Counted from the stretch's first letter, positions 41,912 through 50,162 are shown. The stretch: DNA of 64,000 nt from Agromyces archimandritae (GCF_018024495.1 NZ_CP071696.1:1178001-1242000), one strand, 5' to 3'. A program made the numbers and translations. The notes: generated by a model from the letters alone, not told the origin.

Positions 41912-43686
41912 CTACCCTCTGCCCCCACCCCGCGGCCCCCGGTGCCCCGCATGGTTCCGGGCGTCCGCCCCAGGCTCGCTCGGCTGCACCCGCGGCCCGT
42001 GGGTGAACGTCAGGTACGGTGCCGAGTGCAGCGTCGACACCGGGCGGTCGGCGCCGAGGACGGACGCGGCGGCTGCCGTGGGCCAGTGGGCGTTCAGGAG
42101 TTCGAAGTAGCTGATGGTCGATTCGCTGATCTGTCGGCCTTGGAAGGCGTACTCGATGGTGCGGACGTTGACGAGTTCGGACGGGTCGCCCTGCCAGACG
42201 GGGAAGGTCGCCGGGTCGGCGACCCAGCCGGCGACGACTTCGTAGGCCTGGCGCAGGGTGCGACCGCTCGGTGAGACGTAGTCGTAGAGGTCGACGCCGT
42301 TGACGAGGGCGATCTCGGCGGCGATGGTCTGCGGTTGCAGGGCGAAGTGGGTGTACCAGATGCCGTGACCGCCGGTGCCGTCGTTGCGGCCGGTCTCTTC
42401 GGGCAGGGTGCCGTTCTCGTCGACCTGGTGCTCGATGAAGTGCTTCCACCGGTTCACTGCGGTGTGGAAGAGGGTCTCGTCTTCGAGGTAGGCGGCGGCC
42501 GACATGACGAGGACCATGCCCCAGTTGCCCCAGTTGTTCTCGCGGTCCATGGTGTTCGCCGGCAGGGCCTTGTCGCGCAGGAAGGTTTCGAAGGCGGCAC
42601 GGTCGGCTGCCGTGAATCCTCGGTAGCCGTCGATGAGGTCCGCGGCGAAGATCAGCGCCGGGAAGTGGTACGAGAATGCGAGGCCCGAGTCGCCGGTCGT
42701 GCGCACCTCCTGCACCTTCGACCATGCGCGGATCATCTTGGCCGCGGCTTCCGCGTACCGTTCATCCCCGTTCACGGTGTAGACGAGGGCGGCTGCATAG
42801 GCCTGGTTCGCGTCGTCGAGGAGGGCATGCTTGACGGCACGGTTCGCATCCGCACCCGCGTAGAACGGCGGAACCTCCCAGATCGCCGGCGCCTTCGGGT
42901 CGCGGGCGAGCGCGAGATCCGCCTCGCCGAGCACGTCGAGCCATGCCGGGTCTTCGGGATTGCACGCGACGCGCGCCCGCAATTCGCCGTGCTGCCGTCG
43001 CCGAGGAACACGCCGCCCCAGGCGACCGGTTTGGGTTCGACCTCCGCACCGTCGTCGTGCACGACCTGCAGGTTCCGGAACGACGCGAACGCCCCGCCGG
43101 CCGTCAGGCCGAGCTTGCCGCGCGTGTAGCCGGCATCGGTGACCGAGATCGCCGGCGTCGCCGCCCCATCGACGAACACCTCGAGCGTCGTGCCCTCTGC
43201 ACGCAGCGTGAGCTGCACCGGCGCCAGCCGGGGATCCACACCCGTCGACGCGGTGGCGATCGTGGCGACCGCGGTCGGGTCGGTGGCGTGCGGCTTCACG
43301 AGCGCGAGCTGGCCGTTGCCTCGGAGGAAGGCCGTGTAGCCGCTCGCGCGGAAGTCCTCCTGGCCTTCCGTCATGCGCGTCGAGATCCCGACCCAACTCG
43401 TGGGGGTGGATGCTTCGGTGATCTGCGCGGTGACGGTCGCCTCGAAATCGCCGAACTCCCACGAGGTGAGGTGCATCGACTTCGGGCCGCTTACCGTCGT
43501 GTCGGTGACGCTTGCGACACCGTCGGCGGCGCTCCACTGCCCGCTCGTGCTCGTCCAGTCACCGAGCCCGTTCGAGAAGTCTTCGGTGAACGTGCCCGCG
43601 TCCGGTGCCGCGAACGCCGGTGGTGAGGCGAGCACGGATACGGCGAGCACGGCCGACAGGCCGAGGGCGAATGCGCGTTTCTTCAT
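41912..43686 (-). pseudogene. Secreted alginate-lyase-like polysaccharide lyase with a frameshift
   Basis: ATG 43686 starts a signal peptide (MKKRAFALGLSAVLAVSVLA...) and a beta-sandwich domain resembling concanavalin/LamG folds (FSNGLGDWTSTSGQWSAADG). Near 42975 the frame breaks: one base shifted, it continues as CNPEDPAWLDVLGEADLALA and an alginate_lyase (PF05426) domain with AYAAALVYTVNGDERYAEAA, NNWGNWGM and GIWYTHFALQPQT. It would degrade an acidic polysaccharide outside the cell. The tail after FTHGPRVQPSEPG looks non-homologous, so a second defect near the 3' end is possible. One corrected base would give a single secreted enzyme. Confidence 0.78.
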
Positions 43687-43883
43687 CGGAACGACTCCAC
43701 TTCTTCGATGGTGCGGCTTCTTCGATGGTGCGGTTTCCAGCGGCTACTCCCCACCAACCCCAGCAACCCCCGCGACCCCGCCCGCAGCACGCCGGCGGCG
43801 GTCAGGTGCTGGGCGCCGCCGTCGATGACGAAGTCGTTGCCGGTGAGGGTGGCGGGGGCGTCGCGCAGCAGGCCAGCGATCAC
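43683..43883 (-). pseudogene. C-terminal fragment of an SDR-family protein
   Basis: The frame reads VIAGLLRDAPATLTGNDFVI then DGGAQHL, the standard last strand and helix of an SDR, and then continues into unrelated sequence. No upstream Rossmann part is present; thiolase sequence begins on the other side. A rearrangement scar. Confidence 0.5.
43700..43733 (+). repeat. 17-bp perfect tandem duplication
   Basis: CTTCTTCGATGGTGCGG is repeated back-to-back at 43700-43716 and 43717-43733, immediately upstream of the polysaccharide-lyase start on its 5' side. It may duplicate part of the promoter or leader of that gene. Confidence 0.85.
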
Positions 43884-43889
43884 CTGCCG

Positions 43890-44305
43890 GCGCCGCGCCG
43901 CGACCCCATCTCGTTCGCCGGCAGCCGCCTCGCCTGGCAGCGGGCCATCGACCTCGCCGGTGTCGGCATCGACGATTTGTCGCTCGTGGAACTGCACGAC
44001 TGCTTCACGATCGCCGAACTCATCATGTACGAGGTGATGGGCCTGGCCGAACCCGGCCGCGGCGCCGAAGCGATCGCCGACGGCACCGTGCACCGCGACG
44101 GCCGCTGCCCGTCAACGTCTCGGGCGGGCTGAAGGCGAAGGGCCACCCGGTCGGCGCCACCGGCGTCTCGCAGCACGTGCTCGCCGCCATGCAGCTCACC
44201 GGCACCGCCGGCGACATGCAACTCCCGCGCGCGGACCGCGCAGCCGTGCACAACATGGGCGGCCTCGCCATCGCGAACTACATGAGCGCGCTCGAAACCA
44301 TGTGA
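43890..44305 (+). pseudogene. SCP2/thiolase-like acetyltransferase, C-terminal remnant with frameshift
   Basis: The frame holds AGVGIDDLSLVELHDCFTIA then ELIMYEVMGLAEPGRGAEAI. After a one-base shift near 44106 it holds VNVSGGLKAKGHPVGATGVS then QHVLAAMQLTGTAG and VHNMGGLAIANYMSA. These are the conserved C-terminal motifs (HDCF, GGLKAKGHPxGATG, NMGG) of acyl-CoA thiolases. The N-terminal half with the nucleophilic Cys is absent. Non-functional. Confidence 0.75.
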
Positions 44306-44318
44306 CCCGATTCCCGGC

Positions 44319-44353
44319 TGTTCATTTTCCTGAACGATTGCTAGAATCGTCCA
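44319..44353 (+). promoter_or_regulatory. Promoter and operator of the HTH/Fic operon
   Basis: The extended -10 TGCTAGAAT (TAGAAT at 44342-44347) lies inside an inverted repeat, TGAACGATT (44331-44339) and AATCGTCCA (44345-44353), with eight of nine positions paired. An operator overlapping the -10 is typical of toxin-antitoxin autorepression by the HTH protein encoded first. Confidence 0.6.
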
Positions 44354-44368
44354 GAAGATTGGACACAG

Positions 44369-45109
44369 ATGACCGGCCTCACCCTTCGCGACGCCATCGC
44401 CGAGATGCCGTTCAGCAAGAGCGAACTCGCGCAGCGGGCGGATGTCTCGCGCACGACCGTGCTGGCCGCCGAGGGGGACGAGTCGCGGATGCGCGTGAGC
44501 ACGATCCGCGAGCTCGCGCTCGCGCTCGGCTACGACGTGCGGATCGACCTCGATCGGGCGAGCGATCCCCTGGCGGCCGCGGGCGCGCGCGCGATGCTCG
44601 GCGACCTCGAGCCCGGCTCCGACTTCGGGCACGAGGACGAGCTCGACGGCTGGATCGACCGCCTGCGCCGATACTCGGGCGGCGAGCCCATCGGCATCCT
44701 CCGTGAGGCAGCACGCCTCTCGGCCGCGGAACACCGCACCGGGTCCGCGATGTTCGCGGGGCCGGTGGATGTCGACCGGCTGGTCTCGGCCGGCCGCGCC
44801 TCCGAGGCCCGGTGGGCGCTTTCCGGAGCCGCCGCATTGGATGCCATGGGTGCTGACGGCGGCACCGTGACCGTGCTCTGGGCGGAGGATGCCAAACGCC
44901 TCACGGAACTCCTCGCGGCCGATCTCCGACGGTTCCGGGTCCGATCCGCTGCCGGGCTGATCGTCGCACCGGCCGACCCGACCGTCTTCGTCGGCGCATC
45001 CACCCTCGAAGATGTGAACCTGGTCAGCCCGGTGCAGGCGATCATCGACTCCATCGCGAACGGCGGCGCCGATCAGCGCATCGCCGAGTCGCTCGCAGAA
45101 AGCTGGTGA
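44369..45109 (+). CDS. HTH-domain regulator / antitoxin candidate
   Basis: A 246-residue protein. Residues about 5-55 are an Xre-like helix-turn-helix (FSKSELAQRADVSRTTVLAA; MRVSTIRELALALGYDVRID). The remaining part is a roughly 150-residue alpha/beta domain (ARWALSGAAALDAMGADGGT; VTVLWAEDAKRLTELLA; NLVSPVQAIIDSIANG) that resembles the helix-strand pattern of nucleotidyltransferase-like or AbiEi-like antitoxin C-termini without a clear catalytic motif. Three bases before the Fic gene, so the two are one operon. Probably binds the promoter palindrome and restrains the toxin. Confidence 0.78.
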   Translation: MTGLTLRDAIAEMPFSKSELAQRADVSRTTVLAAEGDESRMRVSTIRELALALGYDVRIDLDRASDPLAAAGARAMLGDLEPGSDFGHEDELDGWIDRLRRYSGGEPIGILREAARLSAAEHRTGSAMFAGPVDVDRLVSAGRASEARWALSGAAALDAMGADGGTVTVLWAEDAKRLTELLAADLRRFRVRSAAGLIVAPADPTVFVGASTLEDVNLVSPVQAIIDSIANGGADQRIAESLAESW

Positions 45110-45112
45110 ACC

Positions 45113-45949
45113 ATGCGGGAGTGGGGTCCGCCGCCCGGCGGCGGGTACGTTCGCCGACCCGGGTCTCGGGATGCCGATGCGCGGCCCGAGCCGAGCGCCG
45201 ACGCCCGTGAACGGCTCGCGCACACCGGCATCGACTGGGATCCATCCCGCATCGACCTCGACCTCATCGGCGGAACCGGCGACATCGAGCGGGCCCGCGC
45301 CCGGTTCCGGGCGAACCTGCCCGAGATCATCTGGGACGCCGCGAAGCTCGAGGGCAACACGTTCACCCTGCCCGAAGTGCGAACCCTCCTCGACGGTGTC
45401 ACCGTCGCCGGCAAACGGCTCGAGGATCAGCAGCAGGTGCTCGCGCTGAACGACGCCTACAACGAACTCGACCGACTCGTCGGCGCCGGCGAGTTCTCGC
45501 TCAGCAAGGCGGTCTCGGATGACCTTCATCGCCGGGTTGCACGCCACGAGGCCATCGAGGCCGGCAACTTCCGCGGCGAGGGGAGCACCACGGGCGGCGG
45601 ATCGGTCCGGCTCTCGTCAGGCGGCGTGGTCGACGGCCGCGCTCACGGCGACGGCGGAACCCGACTCATCGCCGCGTTCGACGAACTCGCCGAGTACCTC
45701 GCCGGTGTCGGCGACCCGCGCGAGCGTGCGCTGATCTACACCGCTGCCGCGACCCGCCACCAGTTCTATTTCGACGGCAACAAGCGAACGGCGAAGCTCA
45801 TGGGTTCCGGCATCCTGATGTCCGCCGGGTTCGATGCGATCTCCGTGCCGTTCACGCGCCTCTACGAGCAGAACGTCACCCTCGACCGGCTGTTCGATAC
45901 CGACGACGCGACCGGATACATGCGGTTGCTCGCGGACCGCGCCCGCTGA
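45113..45949 (+). CDS. Fic-domain protein (AMP-transferase-type toxin candidate)
   Basis: A 278-residue Fic protein. The catalytic loop RHQFYFDGNKRTAKLMGSG has His216 and matches HxFxxGNKRxA. N-terminal to it, AAKLEGNTFTLPEV contains Glu80-Gly-Asn, the E-G/N part of the auto-inhibitory helix, so it is likely a self-inhibited class II-like Fic enzyme that transfers AMP (or another NMP) to a target protein. The stretch between has RGEGSTTGGGSVRL, part of the flap region. Co-transcribed with the HTH gene. Toxicity is inferred. Confidence 0.88.
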   Translation: MREWGPPPGGGYVRRPGSRDADARPEPSADARERLAHTGIDWDPSRIDLDLIGGTGDIERARARFRANLPEIIWDAAKLEGNTFTLPEVRTLLDGVTVAGKRLEDQQQVLALNDAYNELDRLVGAGEFSLSKAVSDDLHRRVARHEAIEAGNFRGEGSTTGGGSVRLSSGGVVDGRAHGDGGTRLIAAFDELAEYLAGVGDPRERALIYTAAATRHQFYFDGNKRTAKLMGSGILMSAGFDAISVPFTRLYEQNVTLDRLFDTDDATGYMRLLADRAR

Positions 45950-45955
45950 CACGGG

Positions 45956-46003
45956 TGTGGATAACTGCGACGTGCGTCGCAGGGAGTCGGGTACGGTCAC
46001 TGC
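45956..46003 (+). promoter_or_regulatory. Cassette 3 leaderless promoter with TGTGGATAA element
   Basis: TGTGGATAA at 45956-45964 (complement TTATCCACA, the E. coli-type DnaA-box consensus) and a TACGGT -10 at 45992-45997, six nt before the ATG. Between them CTGCGAC-GTGC-GTCGCAG is a perfect 7-bp inverted repeat. The same arrangement recurs before cassette 4. Confidence 0.65.
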
Positions 46004-46570
46004 ATGGCACTGACTCCCCAACCGGTCGCCCGCCTCGCCGCCGTGCTCTGCGCCGGCGCGCTCATCGGAACACTCACCGCATGCACGCCGGATGACCCGA
46101 AGCCGACGAAGACGCCGGCCGCGACGGCCGACGGGCCGATCTTCGCGAGCGATGAAGAGGCGTTCGAAGCGGCGAAGGCGGCATATGAGCGGTTCCACGA
46201 GGTCTACACACGCGTGGGCGAATCCGGAGGCAAGGATCTCGAGGGAATCGAAGACGTCGCAACCGGCGAGTTCCTCGAGTACATCGAGGAAGACTTCGCC
46301 GCGCTTCGCGACCAAGGGTGGCACACGACCGGGCATTCCGAGGTTGAATACCTGGACCTCATCCAGGACTTCGAGACCCCCGAGCGGGGTGCCATCGTGC
46401 AAATCACCCTGTGCGAAGACGTCAGCGGTCTGGACGTAGTCGACAGGACGGGTGCCTCCGTTGTCGAGAAGGATCGCGATCCGACGATTCCCGTCGAGCT
46501 CACGGTCGAAGGTCCAAACGCATCTGAGATGAAGGTGAGCTCGCGATGGGAACGCGGAGAATTCTGCTAG
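46004..46570 (+). CDS. Cassette 3 lipoprotein of unknown function
   Basis: A 188-residue lipoprotein: signal peptide with lipobox LTAC near residue 26, a Lys/Pro/Thr tether, then GPIFASDEEAFEAAKAAYER, the motif common to all four cassette lipoproteins. The C-terminal part has LCEDVSGLDVVDRTG and ends Glu-Phe-Cys. The central region (GKDLEGIEDVATGEFLEYIE) is related to the copy 4 protein but diverged. It overlaps the next gene by exactly 25 nt. Probably anchored at the outer face of the membrane. Function unknown. Confidence 0.86.
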   Translation: MALTPQPVARLAAVLCAGALIGTLTACTPDDPKPTKTPAATADGPIFASDEEAFEAAKAAYERFHEVYTRVGESGGKDLEGIEDVATGEFLEYIEEDFAALRDQGWHTTGHSEVEYLDLIQDFETPERGAIVQITLCEDVSGLDVVDRTGASVVEKDRDPTIPVELTVEGPNASEMKVSSRWERGEFC

Positions 46571-47367
46571 CCGCCTGCATGGCTCTTTCGATGTCTTTCG
46601 GGGCCATAGCCGCGTTTGGATCCGAGCAGGATCCTCCAGAGACACCTGCACCAACCGAGGAGCCGAAGAACTCGGGCGGCGCCGGCGGACTCCTCCACGG
46701 AGCCATCTCCGGGTCCGGCGTCAACCTGGACGCCTCAGAAACCACTCCCGGTTCCGACGGCGCCGACTCCGGCTCCTCCGACGACTACGCCGATCTCGTC
46801 GGCCTCCTGACCGAGCGCGACGAGCCCGAGATCTCCTACCCGTACACGCGCGCCGACGGATGCGTCGTGACCCTCACCTACCTCTCCTGCCCCGTCGGCA
46901 CCGGCGCCGTGACCATCACCGACGTCGCACGGTTCCTCCCGGCAGCCCCGGCCGCAGTCTCGCAGCCGGACGGGTGGGGAATCGTGAAGAAGCCCGTGAA
47001 CTTCATGATCGACGCCGAAACCCACATCGCTTCAGGCGCCCTCCTCGACCGGCCGGCGCAGGTGCGCTTCACCCCGGTCGCCTTCAGCATCGACACCGAG
47101 CAGGAAGGCACGATCGTCGCCGCCTCCGGCCTCGGCGACACCTGGGAGAACCTCCGGCAGGACGAGTTCACCGAGACCCCCACCAGCCACGTCTTCACCG
47201 AACGCGGCACACACGCCTTCACCCCGACCGTCGTCTACACCGCCGCCTACCGCTTCGCCGACGACCCCAACTGGTACGACATCCCCGGCAGCCTCACCCG
47301 CACCGGCCCCGCCCAAGACATCCTCATCGGCAAGATCGAAACCGTCCTCGTCCCCAACAAGCGCTGA
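46546..47367 (+). CDS. Cassette 3 secreted protein, uncharacterised family
   Basis: A 273-residue secreted protein. ATG 46546 lies inside the lipoprotein gene, with AAGGTGAG six nt upstream. The signal peptide is MGTRRILLAACMALSMSFGA..., then comes an acidic Pro/Gly/Ser stalk. The conserved domain begins ISYPYTRADGCVVTLTYLSC (Cys pair) and continues with ITDVARFLPAAPAAVSQPDG, PAQVRFTPVAFSID, TSHVFTERGTHAFTPTVVY and IGKIETVLVPNKR. From the end of the stalk onward it is almost identical to cassette 4, while the stalk differs. No enzymatic motif. Likely beta-rich. Confidence 0.86.
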   Translation: MGTRRILLAACMALSMSFGAIAAFGSEQDPPETPAPTEEPKNSGGAGGLLHGAISGSGVNLDASETTPGSDGADSGSSDDYADLVGLLTERDEPEISYPYTRADGCVVTLTYLSCPVGTGAVTITDVARFLPAAPAAVSQPDGWGIVKKPVNFMIDAETHIASGALLDRPAQVRFTPVAFSIDTEQEGTIVAASGLGDTWENLRQDEFTETPTSHVFTERGTHAFTPTVVYTAAYRFADDPNWYDIPGSLTRTGPAQDILIGKIETVLVPNKR

Positions 47368-47380
47368 GCCTCGAGGCATT

Positions 47381-47420
47381 GGTAACCTTACCAAGCCCTC
47401 TCCACTTTGGTAAGGTTACC
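47381..47420 (+). promoter_or_regulatory. Paired palindromic operators upstream of the AAA ATPase
   Basis: GGTAACCTTACCAA (47381-47394) and its exact inverse TTGGTAAGGTTACC (47407-47420) flank a 12-bp spacer. Each contains the 12-bp quasi-palindrome GGTAA-nn-TTACC, so this could be two operator half-pairs or one large hairpin. The second ends 3 bp before the ATG, so binding would block transcription start or translation. Confidence 0.7.
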
Positions 47421-47423
47421 GCC

Positions 47424-48659
47424 ATGCGGAATGCGGTCAACAACCCGTTCAGTCCCGGCGCAGACGTCGTTCCGACCGTGTGGGCCGGCCGAACCGAACA
47501 GCTCAGCGACTGGCGCGATATCGTCAGACCCCGACGCCTGGCGGGTCTCCCCGAGCGCGGCCGAACGTTTCTCGGCGAGCCGGGGCTCGGCAAGTCTTCC
47601 CTCGTGCGGCGGATCGCCCAGGATGCAGAGCGGTCCGGTGATTGGGTGAGCCCGCAGCTGCGCATGCCCTCCGGCACGGACCCGCTGAAGCTCGTCGCCG
47701 ATGCGCTGCTGAAACTCGCCGATCTGGCCGGCCTCCCCGCCTCCCGGGACGAGCGGATATCGGCAGCGATCGAACGCGTTCAAACCGTCGCCATCGCCGG
47801 GATCTCCCTCACCGTCCGGCGGCAGGAAGGCATGGAACCGTACGCGGCGCTCACGAAACTACTGATCGAGATCGGGCGCGCTGCGATCGATCATGGCAAC
47901 TTGGTCCTGATCCACATCGATGAGATCCAGAACATCGGTGATCAGAATGCGTTGTCACAACTCCTGATCGCGCTCGGTGACGCGCTCGCTCACGAGGACC
48001 CCGTCACCGTACCCGGCGGGGCGCGGGTCTCCCGCTCGCTCCCGCTTGCCGTGTACCTGACCGGTCTTCCGGACTTCGAGGACATGGCAGGCGCGGGAAG
48101 GGGAGCCACCTTCGCTCGACGCTTCAAAACGACCACCCTCATCGCCATCGACGACGAGGACGTCGAAGCCTCCCTGCACGACTTCGTCCTCGACGGATGG
48201 GAAGTGCCGGACGACCGCGGCGGTACGACCCGGATCCGCATGGAATCGGATGCGGCCTCCGACATCGTCGCGGCCTGTTGCGGAGAACCGTTCCTCCTCC
48301 AATTGGCCGGCGAACGAGCATGGTATGCGGGCACCGGAGACACCATCACCGCCGACGATGTCGCGCGCGGATGGAGCGGAGCCGAGACGGAAGCCGCCTC
48401 GCACGTCGAACGCATCCTGCGCCGGCTCCCAGCACGCGAACGGGAGTTCCTGGAGACGATGGCCCGGCTCCCGCCCTCCGAACGCACACTCACGACGATC
48501 GCCGAAGAGCTCGGATACGCGAAGGTCACCGAAGCCGGATCCGCCTCCCAGCGATTGGACACCGTTCGCGGCATCATCAGCCGCGGCCGCCCCTACTCGT
48601 TCCGCCATCGGGCCGTCGAGGCATATCTGACGAGCGACTGGCCGAAGCTCGGACGATGA
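47424..48659 (+). CDS. AAA/Orc-like ATPase with C-terminal winged-helix-like tail
   Basis: A 411-residue ATPase. FLGEPGLGKSSLV contains Walker A at 51-58; LVLIHIDEIQNIGD gives Walker B Asp166-Glu167. A sensor-type LAVYLTGLPDFEDM and an arginine-containing FARRFKTTTL follow. The helical C-terminus (LLRRLPAREREFLETMARLP; SERTLTTIAEELGYAKVTEA) looks like a winged helix, as in archaeal Orc/Cdc6-type or STAND-like bacterial ATPases. ATG 47424 is 3 bp from the palindromic operator, hinting at autoregulation. It sits between cassette copies 3 and 4, the place occupied by the pRiA4b-like gene between copies 1 and 2. Role unknown. Confidence 0.82.
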   Translation: MRNAVNNPFSPGADVVPTVWAGRTEQLSDWRDIVRPRRLAGLPERGRTFLGEPGLGKSSLVRRIAQDAERSGDWVSPQLRMPSGTDPLKLVADALLKLADLAGLPASRDERISAAIERVQTVAIAGISLTVRRQEGMEPYAALTKLLIEIGRAAIDHGNLVLIHIDEIQNIGDQNALSQLLIALGDALAHEDPVTVPGGARVSRSLPLAVYLTGLPDFEDMAGAGRGATFARRFKTTTLIAIDDEDVEASLHDFVLDGWEVPDDRGGTTRIRMESDAASDIVAACCGEPFLLQLAGERAWYAGTGDTITADDVARGWSGAETEAASHVERILRRLPAREREFLETMARLPPSERTLTTIAEELGYAKVTEAGSASQRLDTVRGIISRGRPYSFRHRAVEAYLTSDWPKLGR

Positions 48660-48699
48660 GCCCCGGCGGCTGCTCGCGGACTGCGCACACTGACGCGGG

Positions 48700-48747
48700 T
48701 GTGGATAACTGGGGCGTGCGTCGCAGGGGGTCGGGTACGGTCGCTGC
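48700..48747 (+). promoter_or_regulatory. Cassette 4 leaderless promoter with TGTGGATAA element
   Basis: TGTGGATAA at 48700-48708 and a TACGGT -10 at 48736-48741, six nt before the ATG. Nearly the same as before cassette 3, except that the central inverted repeat is disrupted (CTGGGGC in place of CTGCGAC). Confidence 0.65.
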
Positions 48748-49314
48748 ATGGCACTGACTCCCCGACCGGTCGCCCGCCTCGCCGCCGTGCTCTGCGCCGG
48801 CGCGCTCATCGGAACACTGGCGGCCTGCACGCCCGACGAACCGAAGCCGACGAAGACACCGGCCGCGACGACCGACGGGCCGATCTTCGAAAGCGATGAA
48901 GAAGCATTCGAAGCGGCGAAGGCGGCGTATGAGCGGTTCCACGAGGTCTTGGCGGACGTGACTGCCTCCGGAGGGCAGGGCGAAGAGAACCTCGATGAAG
49001 TTGCGACCGGTGAGGAGCTTGAACTCGCGCGGAAGGACGCGGCAGAATACCGGGAGGTCGGAGCGCATACGTCCGGAAGGATCGAGCTCGACTACGACAC
49101 GGACATCCAAGCCTTCCAGGAGCCAGACCGGGGCGCCGTGATCCAATTCACCGTGTGTGAGGACGTCAGCCGAGTCGACTTGCTGGATTCGGCCGGCACC
49201 TCTCTTGTGGAAAGTGATCGCGACCCGACAACGCCCTTCGAAGTCACTGTCGAAGGCACGACCCCCGACTCGCTGAAGGTGAGCAGACGATGGATGCACG
49301 GAAGCTTCTGTTAG
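48748..49314 (+). CDS. Cassette 4 lipoprotein of unknown function
   Basis: A 188-residue paralogue of cassette 3's lipoprotein. Signal peptide and tether are almost identical (lipobox LAAC), then GPIFESDEEAFEAAKAAYER, a diverged centre (ENLDEVATGEELELARKDAA), VCEDVSRVDLLDSAG and a Ser-Phe-Cys end. Its final 25 nt encode the beginning of the next protein in another frame. As in the other copies, sequence is conserved at both ends and variable in the middle. Function unknown. Confidence 0.86.
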   Translation: MALTPRPVARLAAVLCAGALIGTLAACTPDEPKPTKTPAATTDGPIFESDEEAFEAAKAAYERFHEVLADVTASGGQGEENLDEVATGEELELARKDAAEYREVGAHTSGRIELDYDTDIQAFQEPDRGAVIQFTVCEDVSRVDLLDSAGTSLVESDRDPTTPFEVTVEGTTPDSLKVSRRWMHGSFC

Positions 49315-50129
49315 CGGCGGCCACGGCTGCACTCTTCGGGTTATCTCCGGTAGGGGCGTCCGCCACGGAAACCGTCCCTCCGACGAGTCCTCCGGAAGAC
49401 TCCTCACCGGCCCCCACGGAGACCGACTCTGGGGGCACGAGAACGAGCAACCTCGGACAGATCAAGGAGGGTCGCGTCGACCTCAGCATCACCGAAACCA
49501 CTCCCGGTTCCGACGGCGCCGACTCCGGATCAGGCACCGACGACGACTACGCCGACCTCGTCGGCCTCCTGACCGAGCGCGACGAGCCCGAGATCTCCTA
49601 CCCGTACACGCGCGCCGACGGATGCGTCGTGACCCTCACCTACGTCTCCTGCCCCGTCGGCACCGGCGCCGTCACCATCACGGACGTCGCACGCTTCCTC
49701 CCGGCAGCCCCGGCCGCAGTCTCGCAGCCGGACGGGTGGGGCATCGTGAAGAAACCCGTGAACTTCATGATCGACGCCGAAACCCACATCATCTCCAGCA
49801 CCCTCCTCGACCGGCCGGCGCAGGTGCGCTTCACCCCCGTCGCCTTCAGCATCGACACCGAGCAAGAAGGCACGATCGTCGCCGCCTCCGGCCTCGGCGA
49901 CACCTGGGAGAACCTCCGGCAGGACGAGTTCACCGAGACCCCCACCAGCCACGTCTTCACCGAACGCGGCACACACGCCTTCACCCCGACCGTCGTCTAC
50001 GCCGCCGCCTACCGCTTCGCCGACGACCCGAACTGGTACGACATCCCCGGCAGCCTCACCCGCACCGGCCCCGCCCAAGACATCCTCATCGGCAAGATCG
50101 AAACCGTCCTCGTCCCCAACAAGCGCTGA
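49290..50129 (+). CDS. Cassette 4 secreted protein, uncharacterised family
   Basis: A 279-residue secreted protein. ATG 49290 follows AAGGTGAG by six nt. The signal peptide (MDARKLLLAAATAALFGL...) is followed by a Ser/Pro/Thr stalk unlike copy 3. Then comes a stretch starting with ETTPGSDGADSG that is nearly identical to copy 3 in DNA and protein through the C-terminus (IETVLVPNKR). Differences are few, for example HIISSTLLDRP against HIASGALLDRP. This pattern suggests recent duplication or gene conversion of the domain with replacement of the stalk. Confidence 0.86.
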   Translation: MDARKLLLAAATAALFGLSPVGASATETVPPTSPPEDSSPAPTETDSGGTRTSNLGQIKEGRVDLSITETTPGSDGADSGSGTDDDYADLVGLLTERDEPEISYPYTRADGCVVTLTYVSCPVGTGAVTITDVARFLPAAPAAVSQPDGWGIVKKPVNFMIDAETHIISSTLLDRPAQVRFTPVAFSIDTEQEGTIVAASGLGDTWENLRQDEFTETPTSHVFTERGTHAFTPTVVYAAAYRFADDPNWYDIPGSLTRTGPAQDILIGKIETVLVPNKR

Positions 50130-50149
50130 GCGATGTCGGCGGCCCGCGG

Positions 50150-50162
50150 TAGCGTCGGCGGC
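50150..50162 (+). promoter_or_regulatory. Leaderless promoter of the alpha/beta hydrolase gene
   Basis: TAGCGT (50150-50155) is positioned 7 nt before ATG 50163, the same spacing as at other leaderless starts in this window. It begins 20 bp after the cassette 4 stop. Confidence 0.5.
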
